A stretch of DNA of 6,956 bases from Nitrososphaerota archaeon (GTDB lineage Archaea; Thermoproteota; Bathyarchaeia; Bathyarchaeales; Bathycorpusculaceae), in assembly GCA_031282985.1 (NCBI GenBank), contig JAITCR010000197.1:1-6956 (forward strand), given 5' to 3'. Under the pieces are notes generated by a model that had not been told where the DNA came from, searched no databases, and saw nothing but the letters and a program-made list of their open reading frames with translations. This document shows positions 1-6,244 of the stretch, in pieces. Made by a program: the position numbers and the translations under genes. Within the stretch, counting starts at the first letter, position 1, and each line of letters starts with the position of its first letter.

Positions 1-580
1 CGCGGTAAAAACATCAAGACTAAACACTGGGCCATTCTACTATATGTTAACGGGTTATCTTTTCGGGCTATCGCAAAACTTGTGAGTTTCACATAAAGCT
101 GTATATGATTGGGTGAGAGCCTTTAGTCTTGCAACCTATGAAAAACCCAACCCCATGGTGAGATTGTGGTCGAGATTGATGAGTTGTGGCATTTTTTAAA
201 GTTTAAAAAAACAAGTTTTGGATCTGGAAAGCCTGCTGTCGTACCACAAGCAACTCATTAACTGGGGATGCGGAAACTGATATAGTAAAATCTTAAAGCT
301 GATGTTGGTTTGTCTTAGAAAGTTTAATGCAGCGGTATTTTTGCTGATAGTTGGGAGGCTTATGCTGAACTTATTCTGTCTGAGTTTTTGGTGCGGACTA
401 AAGCGCAGACTTATGGTGTTGAGTGGGATAATTTTAGGCAGAGGTTATTGGTTTGGTCGTTTTCGTAGAAAGATATGTATTGTTTCGTGTTGTAAGCAAT
501 TGGTCGATCTTACCCTGTCGTTATTTGCTCGCTTCAGAGTAAACGGAACACCCGACATGATTGCATCATTCTTAACTTAA
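1..580 (+). mobile_element. Degraded IS1-family transposase, 3' part (pseudogene)
   Basis: This is a decayed IS1-type transposase that enters from outside the window. The late InsA-like part is readable in frame 1 up to a TAA at 94-96 (text such as AILLYVNGLSFRAIAKLVS). It continues in frame 2 (KAVYDWVRAFSLATYEKP, about 95-148) and returns to frame 1 at about 160 with the InsB motif VEIDELWHFLKFKK. Further shifts follow: WIWKACCR near 219-242, KQLINWGCGN near 247-276, a piece with WEAYAELILSEFLVRTKAQT (about 350-410), and a C-terminal piece (FRRKICIVS to LFARFRVNGTPDM) ending in TAA at 578-580. I count at least five frame changes, so it cannot encode a working transposase. I could not identify a terminal inverted repeat after 580. 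The family is clear from the InsB motifs; the exact subgroup is not known. Confidence 0.85.
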
Positions 581-670
581 CACTCTCAATTATTAAATGT
601 TGTAATCACTTTAAAATAGGATTTTATTGAATAGTGAAACTTGAATGAAACGAGACATAACGATAGGTAC

Positions 671-1054
671 TTAATTCTTTGAAGGTTCTTTTCTTTTTTG
701 TTTTTCGTTATCCATCGCGTTTATTTCGGCCATCATTACAACATCTCTGACCGTTGTAGACTTAATTGTTGCTTTAAGCACCAGTTTCTCTCTCCAACCA
801 CATTCACCGCACTCATATTTAGGCGGAGTAACACCCATGTGAGAAAACAAGTCGCCACTCATAGAACCAACCCTACGAACCAATGGACTCTTACAATTAG
901 GACAAACCTGAATGTCAACATACTTTTTCTCTTTTGTCAATTCGTCCAACTTTTCAACTAATTCTGGTAAAAACTCACTTTCAACCTACTCAGTCCCCAC
1001 AAGACTAAGCTGACTCTTTTGTTTTTTCTTCTTTTTCTGTTTGTTCTCCGACAT
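671..1054 (-). CDS. Small archaeal zinc-ribbon protein with in-frame TAG
   Basis: This is a small basic zinc-ribbon protein of unknown function. Read from ATG at 1054, the frame gives 22 codons (MSENKQ, a Lys run, then SQLSLVGTE), a TAG at 988-986, and then 104 further codons to TAA at 671. Both sides look like one protein: the stretch right after TAG (VESEFLPELVEKLDELTKEK) is a charged helix leading directly into CPNC (Cys51, Cys54) and CGEC (Cys82, Cys85), the expected zinc pairs. A shorter product starting at TTG 949 would keep the zinc ribbon but has only a weak upstream purine tract. A TATA-like box lies about 26 bases before the ATG. The gene is divergent from the GntR operon. The TAG could be read through, encode pyrrolysine, be a recent nonsense mutation, or be a sequencing error. 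The zinc-ribbon call is firm; the role is unknown. Confidence 0.72.
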
Positions 1055-1073
1055 CGACACCACTTTTAAGACA

Positions 1074-1083
1074 TACTTATACG
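1074..1083 (-). promoter_or_regulatory. TATA box for the zinc-ribbon gene
   Basis: The minus strand reads CGTATAAGTA here, centred about 25-26 bases before the ATG at 1054. This is the usual archaeal distance from TATA box to transcription start, so the message would begin at or next to the start codon (leaderless). The box is separate from the forward TATA box at 1100-1107. Positioned by eye only. Confidence 0.4.
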
Positions 1084-1099
1084 CACACTTATTTTAATG

Positions 1100-1130
1100 T
1101 TTATATGGTGCATACTGTATATAGTGTTAT
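1100..1130 (+). promoter_or_regulatory. TATA box and possible operator for the gntR operon
   Basis: A TATA-like TTTATATG sits at 1100-1107. Just downstream is the imperfect palindrome ACTGTATATAGT (1114-1125), which has matching ACT/AGT arms around a TATA core. The expected transcription start falls near 1130, so a bound dimer would cover the start site. GntR-family regulators of the YtrA type usually repress their own operon, which makes this a plausible autoregulatory operator. That role is inferred. Confidence 0.4.
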
Positions 1131-1147
1131 TGTAGAGGAAGTTGCAT

Positions 1148-1531
1148 GTGAAACTCATAATATCAAACCGCTCGGGCGTACCAATTTACGAACAAATAAA
1201 AGAACAGATAAAAACAGCAATTTTTTCCAACGAACTAAAAGAAGACGACTTACTACCCTCCATCCGACAACTTGCACGAGACTTAAAAATCAGCGTCATC
1301 ACCACCACACGAGCATACAGTGACCTAGAACAAGAAGGCTTCATCGTCAACATGCAAGGAAAAGGATGCTACATACTGCCACGCAACAAAGAAATAGCAC
1401 GAGAAAACGCCCTACACAAAATAGAAAACGCCCTCAGCACAGCAATTACTGCTGCAAAAAACGAGGACATAACCAAAGAAGAAATCATCGAAAGAATACA
1501 CCTTTTATGGGAGACAAAATACGATGAATAA
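1148..1531 (+). CDS. GntR-family regulator, YtrA-like
   Basis: This is a short transcriptional regulator of 127 residues. The first 75 or so form a GntR winged helix: VPIYEQIKEQIK, then LPSIRQLARDLKISVITTTRAYSDLEQEGFI, then a wing with GKGCYI. The remaining roughly 50 residues are helical and lack the large effector domain of FadR or HutC types, as in the YtrA subfamily. GTG at 1148 is preferred because a GAGG at 1135-1138 lies 9 bases upstream and translation begins MKLIISNRSG; a TTG at 1142 in the same frame would sit only 3 bases after it. The ABC ATPase start overlaps its stop by 8 bases, which implies coupled translation. It probably represses the operon and responds to an unknown signal. 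The coding strand is unusually A/C-rich compared with the permease. Confidence 0.9.
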   Translation: MKLIISNRSGVPIYEQIKEQIKTAIFSNELKEDDLLPSIRQLARDLKISVITTTRAYSDLEQEGFIVNMQGKGCYILPRNKEIARENALHKIENALSTAITAAKNEDITKEEIIERIHLLWETKYDE

Positions 1532-2392
1532 TAAAAAAGAAAGAAACATCCTCGAAGTTCAAGGACTACACAAAAGCTATCCCTCATTACATTAAATGAC
1601 ATAACCTTTAACCTGCCAAGTGGCTACATCATGGGGTTTATTGGTCCAAACGGAGCAGGCAAAACCACCACAATCAAACTGTTACTAAACGTCATCAAGG
1701 GCAACTCTGACAACGTTAAACTATTTGGTCAAGCTGGAAATGTCGTACAGAACAAACAAATCGGCGTTGTTATGGACATACCAATGTATGTTGAAGACTT
1801 GACACTTCGAGATGTTGAAAAAGCTATATCATCCTTCTATTCAAATTGGGATAAAAACAAATACACAGACTACTTAAAACGGTTCGGACTTGAATCTAAG
1901 AAAAAGGTTAAAGAATTATCTCGTGGTATGAAAGTAAAACTTCAAATCGTGGTTGCTCTCTCTCATGATGCCAACTTACTAATTCTCGATGAACCAACCA
2001 GTGGACTTGACCCTGTAGCACGTGACGAGATATGCGATTTGCTACGCGAATTTGTTTCTGATGAGACCAAAGGTGTTCTATTCTCCATCCATATTACAGC
2101 AGATTTGGATAAAACTGCTGACTACCTTACCTTTATTCTAAACGGAAGCATTGCTTTCACTGGCACAAAAGACGAGTTGTTTGAGAAATATATGCGTGTA
2201 ACTGGTGGTCTCCATGATTTGAACACTGACCAAAAGGGTTTTGTTATAGGCTATCGGGAACACAGTACCGGCTTTGAGGGCATGTTAGAGACGACAAATA
2301 GCAGTAAATTACCAAAAACGGTTATGATAGAGAGAATTACTCTTGACGAGATTATCATTTTCTTGAATAAGGGGGTAAAACTTTATGACTAA
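1524..2392 (+). CDS. ABC transporter ATPase, frameshifted near the N-terminus
   Basis: This is the ATP-binding subunit of an ABC-2 type exporter, YtrB-like. ATG at 1524 overlaps the gntR stop and encodes MNNKKERNILEVQGLHKSYPS, then runs into TAA at 1593. The protein resumes one frame away from about 1584 (TLNDITFNLPSGYIM) and stays open to 2392. Restoring one lost base near 1585 would give about 289 residues, normal for the family. Counting from the ATG at 1631, Walker A (GPNGAGKT) is at 5-12, the signature LSRGM at 96-100, Walker B LLILDEP at 116-122, the D-loop SGLD at 124-127 and the switch His at 154. A product starting at 1631 would lose the first strands and the A-loop Tyr, so it is probably impaired. 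The alternatives are a real mutation, -1 frameshifting or a sequence error. Only 1631-2392 carries the uninterrupted domain. Confidence 0.85.
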
Positions 2393-3062
2393 TCTAAAAA
2401 ATTTTATACAGTTGAATTTTATGACGGCTAAACCGTATTTTACAGTTAAAACTCTGCTGATTATCAGTATGGTGATACTATTCCAAGCTATAATGACTGG
2501 TTCTGTTTTTTCGGAAATCGGCGTTGGTGCATTGCTTGGCACACTGTTTATGGGTTATCCATTTGCATCTGCGGAGAAAAACAACCTCGATACCTTATAT
2601 GCAACGTTGTCAATCAAACGAAAGGCCGTTGTTGCAGGACGATACCTCTTTGCATTGTTACTTAATGGTGGCACTATTCTGTTTGCGTTTGTTCTTGCAT
2701 CGGCAGGGCTGTATTTTGTGGGAGCAGTTGGCTTCTCATATAGCAGTATTGGTGTGAGCCAAATTGAGCCATGGATTATGCTGGCTGCAATGTTCATAGG
2801 CATACAAGCCATACAGTTACCAATTTACTTCAAGGTTGGCTATGCGAAAGCAAAGTTTCTCAGTATAGTTCCATTTGTTGCTCTGATAGCAGGCTACTTT
2901 ATGTTCCTAAACGTGTCAGATGTCAGCGCAGGACCTATAGGGTTTTTTGACAAGCTAGCTGTCACTGGTTTGGTTGTACCTGCAATAGTTGTAGTGTTGG
3001 TCGGCATCATGTTTATTTCGTATGGTCTATCGGCAGGGTTTTATAAAAAACGTGAGTTTTAG
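2385..3062 (+). CDS. ABC-2 type transporter permease
   Basis: This is the membrane subunit that partners the upstream ATPase. The 225 residues contain about six hydrophobic segments, near residues 22-40, 44-62, 88-113, 130-150, 159-177 and 196-217. Between the second and third lies AEKNNLDTLYATLSIKRKAVVAGRY, a cytoplasmic loop pattern (acidic residue, then a short motif, Arg-Lys, then a conserved Arg-Tyr) typical of the ABC2_membrane_5 family; only the pattern is diagnostic. ATG at 2385 overlaps the ATPase stop by 8 bases and follows a G run at 2371-2375, a usable ribosome site. It ends in TAG, with TGA four codons later, the only TAG stop among the ordinary genes here. Substrate is unknown: relatives in YtrA-type operons are linked to envelope stress or export. 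Its T-rich coding strand contrasts with the A/C-rich gntR. Confidence 0.85.
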   Translation: MTNLKNFIQLNFMTAKPYFTVKTLLIISMVILFQAIMTGSVFSEIGVGALLGTLFMGYPFASAEKNNLDTLYATLSIKRKAVVAGRYLFALLLNGGTILFAFVLASAGLYFVGAVGFSYSSIGVSQIEPWIMLAAMFIGIQAIQLPIYFKVGYAKAKFLSIVPFVALIAGYFMFLNVSDVSAGPIGFFDKLAVTGLVVPAIVVVLVGIMFISYGLSAGFYKKREF

Positions 3063-3082
3063 AATCAAGTGCCTTGAGTTAA

Positions 3083-3124
3083 AAAATTTCACGATTGCGT
3101 TTTTATGCGCTCTCGTGAAATTTT
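3083..3124 (+). terminator. Strong hairpin after the permease gene
   Basis: AAAATTTCACGA (3083-3094) and TCGTGAAATTTT (3113-3124) are perfect 12-base inverted repeats. The loop can extend the stem with GCG (3097-3099) pairing with CGC (3108-3110). T-rich sequence follows, about 20 bases after the permease stop. This fits transcription termination or 3'-end protection of the operon message. Archaea mostly rely on T tracts, so the hairpin may instead act as a processing or protein-binding site. Confidence 0.45.
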
Positions 3125-3198
3125 GAATTTTGTCAATTTTTTGGTTACATGCTTTATCTTTTTTCAGATTCCATCATAGAATTTGTGCATTTCTGGTG

Positions 3199-3433
3199 CT
3201 TTGAGACCTCACTGATGGTAATTCCAAGTTAATAGACCTCTTGCGAAACTAAGAATTGCGTAAAGGTTTGAATTGTTATCCCGTCAAAAGAATGTTTGGA
3301 CTTAAAGTTTAACCTGATTTAGGTGTTTAATTTTTTCAAAAAACAGATAGTTTCGCAAGAAGTCTAATGAACGAAAAATTATTAAAGTCAAGCGGTCTCA
3401 TTTTGTTTAGTGTTTAATATGAAGTCTCAAAGT
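3199..3433. repeat. Outer imperfect inverted repeat around the MITE-like element
   Basis: CTTTGAGACCTCA near 3199-3211 is matched in inverse by TGAAGTCTCAAAG near 3420-3432 (12 of 13). It surrounds the 132-bp element and shares the GAGACC/TC core with the inner arms. It may be the edges of an older element into which the inner one inserted, or a diverged second copy of the ends. Confidence 0.4.
3234..3365. mobile_element. MITE-like element with terminal inverted repeats
   Basis: A 132-bp stretch begins with AGACCTCTTGCGAAACTA and ends with the near-perfect inverse TAGTTTCGCAAGAAGTCT. Counting the flanking T/A, the arms match at 18 of 19 positions (3233-3251 and 3348-3366). AAT is found on both sides (3231-3233 and 3366-3368), a possible 3-base target duplication; a TA duplication is equally compatible. 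The interior has no usable reading frame. This is the shape of a miniature non-autonomous element moved by a transposase encoded elsewhere. The end sequence does not belong to either IS1 remnant in any way I can see. An IS5-like source is possible but not shown. Confidence 0.65.
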
Positions 3434-3439
3434 CTATAT

Positions 3440-3535
3440 CGCGATTTTGAGGATAAGAACCACCACCCGATTAGGTGAGTCCTGGCGACCGCACCAAATA
3501 TTTTAAGTTTTTATTTTGTTGTTTTTAAACTGGTT
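3440..3535 (+). other. GC-rich patch, possible small RNA
   Basis: Bases 3456-3495 are roughly 60 percent G+C in an AT-rich spacer. Two competing small hairpins can form with the same GGTG (3474-3477): one with CACC at 3464-3467, the other with CACC at 3492-3495 (with GTC/GAC extending it inside). A TATA-like TTTAATAT lies at 3413-3420, about 25 bases before 3440. T-rich tracts follow from 3500, as archaeal terminators do. I could not match it to a tRNA, C/D-box RNA or other known family, so the RNA call is speculative. Confidence 0.2.
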
Positions 3536-3589
3536 TTACTGTAAATATGGTTGAATGCTTTGAAATAAGAAAAGGGAGATGTTTTAGTT

Positions 3590-4273
3590 TTATGAAATTA
3601 TTGTTGCTGAGATGAGTGTTACTGTTTGCGTTGGTTTGCTTAGTTCGTTGCCCATTGAGGGGTTTACGGTTACTGGGACTCTTGCTATTGCGTCAACTAC
3701 GTCTTTACCTTCGATGACTATTCCAAACGCGGTGTATGTATTGTCAAAGTCAGCAGAGTTGTTGTCTACGGTGTTTATGAAGAAGCTGCTTGTTGCAGAG
3801 TTAGGGTTAAAGGTTTTTGCCATGGCAATTGTGTATTTGTAGTTGTGGTTGTATGAGCCTATTTCATCATTTATAGTTTGCAAGTCTTCGTTTATTACGC
3901 CGCCTTGTATCATGAAGTCTTTCATTATTCTGTGAAATACTGTACCGTCATATTTTCCTGCTTCAACCAGATTTAGAAAGTTTTTAGTTGTAATTGGTTT
4001 ATTGTCAAATAATTGAATTGTTACATTACCCATGTTTGTTTGCAGCAAAACTTTTGTGTCATTGGTTGCAGGAGTTTGGATAGGTACTACCGTTGGAGTT
4101 GGAATTGGCGAACTGGGGTTATTTGAGCCAAAGCCGCCAGCAAAGTATGTAATTGCAATAATTGATACTACGATAGCTAAAACGCCAATAATTAAGTATA
4201 ATTGTTTTTTTGAGCCACTGTTAGATTTATGTGTGTATTGTACTGATTTTTTACGATTATATTTAGGAGCCAT
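3590..4273 (-). CDS. Membrane-anchored cyclophilin peptidyl-prolyl isomerase
   Basis: This 227-residue enzyme isomerises Xaa-Pro bonds during protein folding. It has a basic N-terminus (about 1-24), one membrane segment (about 25-46), a Pro/Thr-rich linker (about 53-72) and a cyclophilin domain (about 74-225). The active-site signature FHRIMKDFMIQGG gives the catalytic Arg115, Phe120 and Gln123; NSATSSFFI follows. The loop after MIQGG is shorter than in bacterial forms, and the Trp usual before the FG motif is replaced (DFDNTYTAFG), so cyclosporin binding is unlikely. The orientation, with positive residues inside, puts the enzyme domain on the outer face, where it would fold exported or envelope proteins. 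ATG at 4273 follows a TATA box by about 26 bases, so the message is probably leaderless and separate from the HAD gene upstream (54 bases away). Confidence 0.92.
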   Translation of the reverse strand: MAPKYNRKKSVQYTHKSNSGSKKQLYLIIGVLAIVVSIIAITYFAGGFGSNNPSSPIPTPTVVPIQTPATNDTKVLLQTNMGNVTIQLFDNKPITTKNFLNLVEAGKYDGTVFHRIMKDFMIQGGVINEDLQTINDEIGSYNHNYKYTIAMAKTFNPNSATSSFFINTVDNNSADFDNTYTAFGIVIEGKDVVDAIARVPVTVNPSMGNELSKPTQTVTLISATIIS

Positions 4274-4294
4274 AACTCAAAGTCTACAAGACAT

Positions 4295-4303
4295 TATATA
4301 AAA
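4295..4303 (-). promoter_or_regulatory. TATA box for the cyclophilin gene
   Basis: The minus strand reads TTTTATATA, centred about 26 bases before the ATG at 4273. Adjacent A/T-rich sequence fits the archaeal promoter pattern. Transcription would start at or near the A of the ATG, giving a leaderless transcript. It lies in the 54-base gap after the HAD gene, so the cyclophilin can be expressed independently of the hyp genes. Confidence 0.55.
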
Positions 4304-4327
4304 TTTTTTCCAAAATTCCATGTCAAC

Positions 4328-5065
4328 TTATTTTAGTGTTTCGATGAGGAATTCAGAAACTTCGTTTAAGTTTTTGGCAACAAAATCAGCATGTATATTG
4401 TTGCTGGTCACTAAATTTTTTAGCGAGTGAAATTGTGAACAAACAAACACCGTTTTAATTCCAGCATTTTTTGCACCTTTGATGTCTTCAAGTGGACTGT
4501 CGCCAACATAGACTGTTTCATCAGCTGTTACTTGTAAGCGTTCTAAAATGTCTTTGAATATGTGTATTGAGGGTTTTCTCCAGCCGTTCTCATCAGAGAT
4601 GACGATTGCGTTGAAATATTTGTTTATACCTAGCTGGTTGAGACTGAAATGGACAACTGGCGCGTATGTAAAGTTGGAGAGTAAACCGACTTTGCCATGG
4701 TTTGTTGCTTGTTTGAAGAGTTTCACTGCCCCAGTTCGTAGCCTAAGGGCATCTATGAAGTCTTTAAAGAAAACATTTAACGCTGTTTTAATTGACACAT
4801 TTTCGGAGGTAACATTGTGACCTAACTCGTTTAAAGCTTCAGCAACCCAAATGGCGTTTGTCACTTCACGCAACTCACCATAACGTACTATACGGTATTT
4901 CTTATGCGCTCTATCATATGCTTCTAAAAAATTGTTAACAGCAATTTTGAAACCTTCATTGACAAGTGCTGTGTAGAGCTTCATTTTAGAAGTTTCCATG
5001 TTGTAACCAGAGCAATTAACAAGTGTTCCTATGTAATCAAAAATTATGGCTTTAATTTGTCCCAA
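4328..5065 (-). CDS. HAD-superfamily hydrolase
   Basis: This 245-residue protein has a haloacid dehalogenase fold with a helical cap. Motif I is IIFDYIGTLV, with nucleophile Asp10; motif II is Ser130 in GLLSNF; motif III is Lys164 in WRKPS; motif IV is GDSPLED with Asp189 and Asp194. The usual second Asp of motif I (DxD) is Ile12. Loss of this general acid/base suggests weak or no ordinary phosphatase activity, or a different reaction. The start is TTG at 5065: a TGA lies at 5074-5072 in the same frame and no ATG is available until residue 23, while an AGGGG about 10 bases upstream can act as ribosome site. It begins 16 bases after the ATPase stop, so it shares the hyp operon. The substrate is unknown; a link to hydrogenase maturation is only suggested by position. 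Confidence 0.88.
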   Translation of the reverse strand: MGQIKAIIFDYIGTLVNCSGYNMETSKMKLYTALVNEGFKIAVNNFLEAYDRAHKKYRIVRYGELREVTNAIWVAEALNELGHNVTSENVSIKTALNVFFKDFIDALRLRTGAVKLFKQATNHGKVGLLSNFTYAPVVHFSLNQLGINKYFNAIVISDENGWRKPSIHIFKDILERLQVTADETVYVGDSPLEDIKGAKNAGIKTVFVCSQFHSLKNLVTSNNIHADFVAKNLNEVSEFLIETLK

Positions 5066-5081
5066 ACCTTCTCAGCCCCTA

Positions 5082-5816
5082 TTAGAGATTTTTTTCGACA
5101 ATGTGTTTAAGTGTTTGACCAACACTTGTGATAAGTAGTTTAGCTTCATCGCCAATGGCTGTTTCTACAGTTGGGTCAAAAAGGACTTCTCCAAGAAAGC
5201 GCAGACCAAGTTTTCTGGAGCATATCTCTATGCTGTTTTTGGGGTTATTTGCTGTTTGTTTCATATTTTCCACTATACCTATGATACGCGCTTTTAACTC
5301 ACAGAGCAGGGCAACTTGCTTTTTTACTGTTTCAAATGCCAAAAGAGAGGATGTGGTAACGATTAAAAATTCAGTTCTATTAATCAGTCGTAAAACATCA
5401 AGGATGATGTCTCCAATTCCAGGTGGCATGTCGATAATTAAAAAGTCCAGATTTCCCCATTGTGTAACTGCTAAGAGCTCAATTAACGCGTTAGAAACAT
5501 CTGCTCCGCGTAAAGGCGCAGGGTTTTCACCTACAAAATAAACAAGCGACATATACTTAATCTCCTTTACCAAGGGAGGAAGTATACCTTTGTCTTCTTG
5601 TAGAACAGTAACTTGTGCATTTAATATAATATGAGTTGATGGACTAGTGAAGTCTAAATCAAACAGACCAACTTTATAGCCTTCATTTTTAAGAGTTAAC
5701 GCTAAAGTGGTTGCGACCAGACTTTTTCCGACACCACCTTTACCGCTAGAAACTGCAATAATACGCTTTACATTTACAAGACGTTTATCTATCACGTTAA
5801 CTCGGGGATCAATCAT
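5082..5816 (-). CDS. Mrp/MinD-type ATPase, likely archaeal HypB(AT)
   Basis: This is a 244-residue P-loop ATPase of the Mrp/MinD/ParA class. The deviant Walker A GKGGVGKS is at 25-32, DLDFTSPS at 53-60 and DMPPGIGD at 129-136. The Mrp/NBP35 family normally carries a CxxC after the ENM stretch for iron-sulphur binding; here that stretch reads ENMKQTANNPKNSIEIC and has no CxxC, so an Fe-S scaffold role is unlikely. The gene starts 6 bases after hypA. In Thermococcus kodakarensis a Mrp/MinD-type ATPase called HypB(AT) sits with HypA and drives nickel loading during [NiFe] hydrogenase maturation, replacing the GTPase HypB of bacteria. Motifs, missing CxxC and neighbour all fit that role. An Mrp-like protein with another function cannot be excluded. 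Confidence 0.85.
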   Translation of the reverse strand: MIDPRVNVIDKRLVNVKRIIAVSSGKGGVGKSLVATTLALTLKNEGYKVGLFDLDFTSPSTHIILNAQVTVLQEDKGILPPLVKEIKYMSLVYFVGENPAPLRGADVSNALIELLAVTQWGNLDFLIIDMPPGIGDIILDVLRLINRTEFLIVTTSSLLAFETVKKQVALLCELKARIIGIVENMKQTANNPKNSIEICSRKLGLRFLGEVLFDPTVETAIGDEAKLLITSVGQTLKHIVEKNL

Positions 5817-5822
5817 GCTGGG

Positions 5823-6221
5823 TTATTTAACTCCTTGAATATTGTCAAGCCAAATGCCACGCCCACTGGCTATTTCAAAATCTGGACTGATACATTTTGG
5901 GCATTTAATGAAAGTATGAGCTGCTTCGGGCACAAAATGTATCGCTTCAACAGTTGTAACATCAAGACTTTCTTTTTTGAGCTGCCAACTGGTTCCACAG
6001 ACACGACATTTCAGTTCAGTTTTAACTTTAAGAAAACGGAATTTGGCGTTTTTAAATAAATTTGATTTTATTTCGTTTAATGCAAATTTTAGAATCTTTG
6101 GTTCAACATCTTGAAGTTCGCCCATTCGAATTGTCACTTGAGTAACTTCTCTTAATTGTTCCTTTTCAGCAATTTGTGCTGCTGCTGTTAGTATTGCGTC
6201 AGCTAAGGCCCATTCATGCAT
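5823..6221 (-). CDS. hypA: HypA, hydrogenase nickel metallochaperone
   Basis: HypA binds nickel and passes it to the large subunit of [NiFe] hydrogenase. The 132-residue protein starts MHEWALADAIL, with the nickel ligand His2 and Glu3. The zinc site is built by CxxC pairs at Cys72/Cys75 and Cys107/Cys110. The segment AIHFVPEAAHTFIKCPKC resembles the long zinc-domain insertion of Thermococcus HypA, where a His near this place (His95 here) also binds nickel; this matches the archaeal type that works with the Mrp-like ATPase. Start and length agree with the family. The ATPase begins 6 bases later and the HAD gene follows, so this is the first gene of an operon. A TATA-like sequence precedes the ATG by about 28 bases. 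No hydrogenase structural gene lies within this window. Confidence 0.93.
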   Translation of the reverse strand: MHEWALADAILTAAAQIAEKEQLREVTQVTIRMGELQDVEPKILKFALNEIKSNLFKNAKFRFLKVKTELKCRVCGTSWQLKKESLDVTTVEAIHFVPEAAHTFIKCPKCISPDFEIASGRGIWLDNIQGVK

Positions 6222-6244
6222 AAACCAGTTTTAAGCCTTAGAAC

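Larger units (their letters stand above)
3063..3589. other. Gene-free spacer between convergent genes
   Basis: No protein gene is credible in this 527-base stretch between the permease and cyclophilin genes. It holds the hairpin at 3083-3124, the nested inverted repeats at 3199-3433 and the GC-rich patch near 3456-3495. The remainder is A/T-rich with T tracts at 3500-3540 and no other recognised signal. Confidence 0.7.

Noticed and set aside
302..580. A 92-residue open frame that looks like a free-standing gene
   Set aside because: Only its last part (from about 444) is genuine transposase wording; the first part is out of frame. It is part of the decayed IS1-family element, not an independent protein.
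1142..1531. TTG at 1142 as the gntR start
   Set aside because: It lies only 3 bases after the GAGG, while GTG 1148 has a normal 9-base spacing and gives a typical family N-terminus.
1535..1590. Programmed -1 frameshift site before the ATPase
   Set aside because: The A-run near 1533-1538 is well upstream of the point where the frame must change, and no standard slippery heptamer sits near 1580-1590.
3459..3495. Resemblance to an rRNA or tRNA fragment (ATTAG and AGTCCTGGC wording)
   Set aside because: The likeness to a 16S helix needs a gap and stops after about 20 bases; the reverse strand shows a loose T-arm-like string but no acceptor or anticodon pairing.
4277..4286. CTCAAAGTCT shared with 3426-3435
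   Set aside because: A single 10-base match without flanking similarity is likely chance in a sequence of this length.
5082..5816. Calling the ATPase a standard Mrp/NBP35 Fe-S carrier or MinD
   Set aside because: The CxxC needed for Fe-S binding is absent, and the gene sits beside hypA, so the HypB(AT)-like role fits better.
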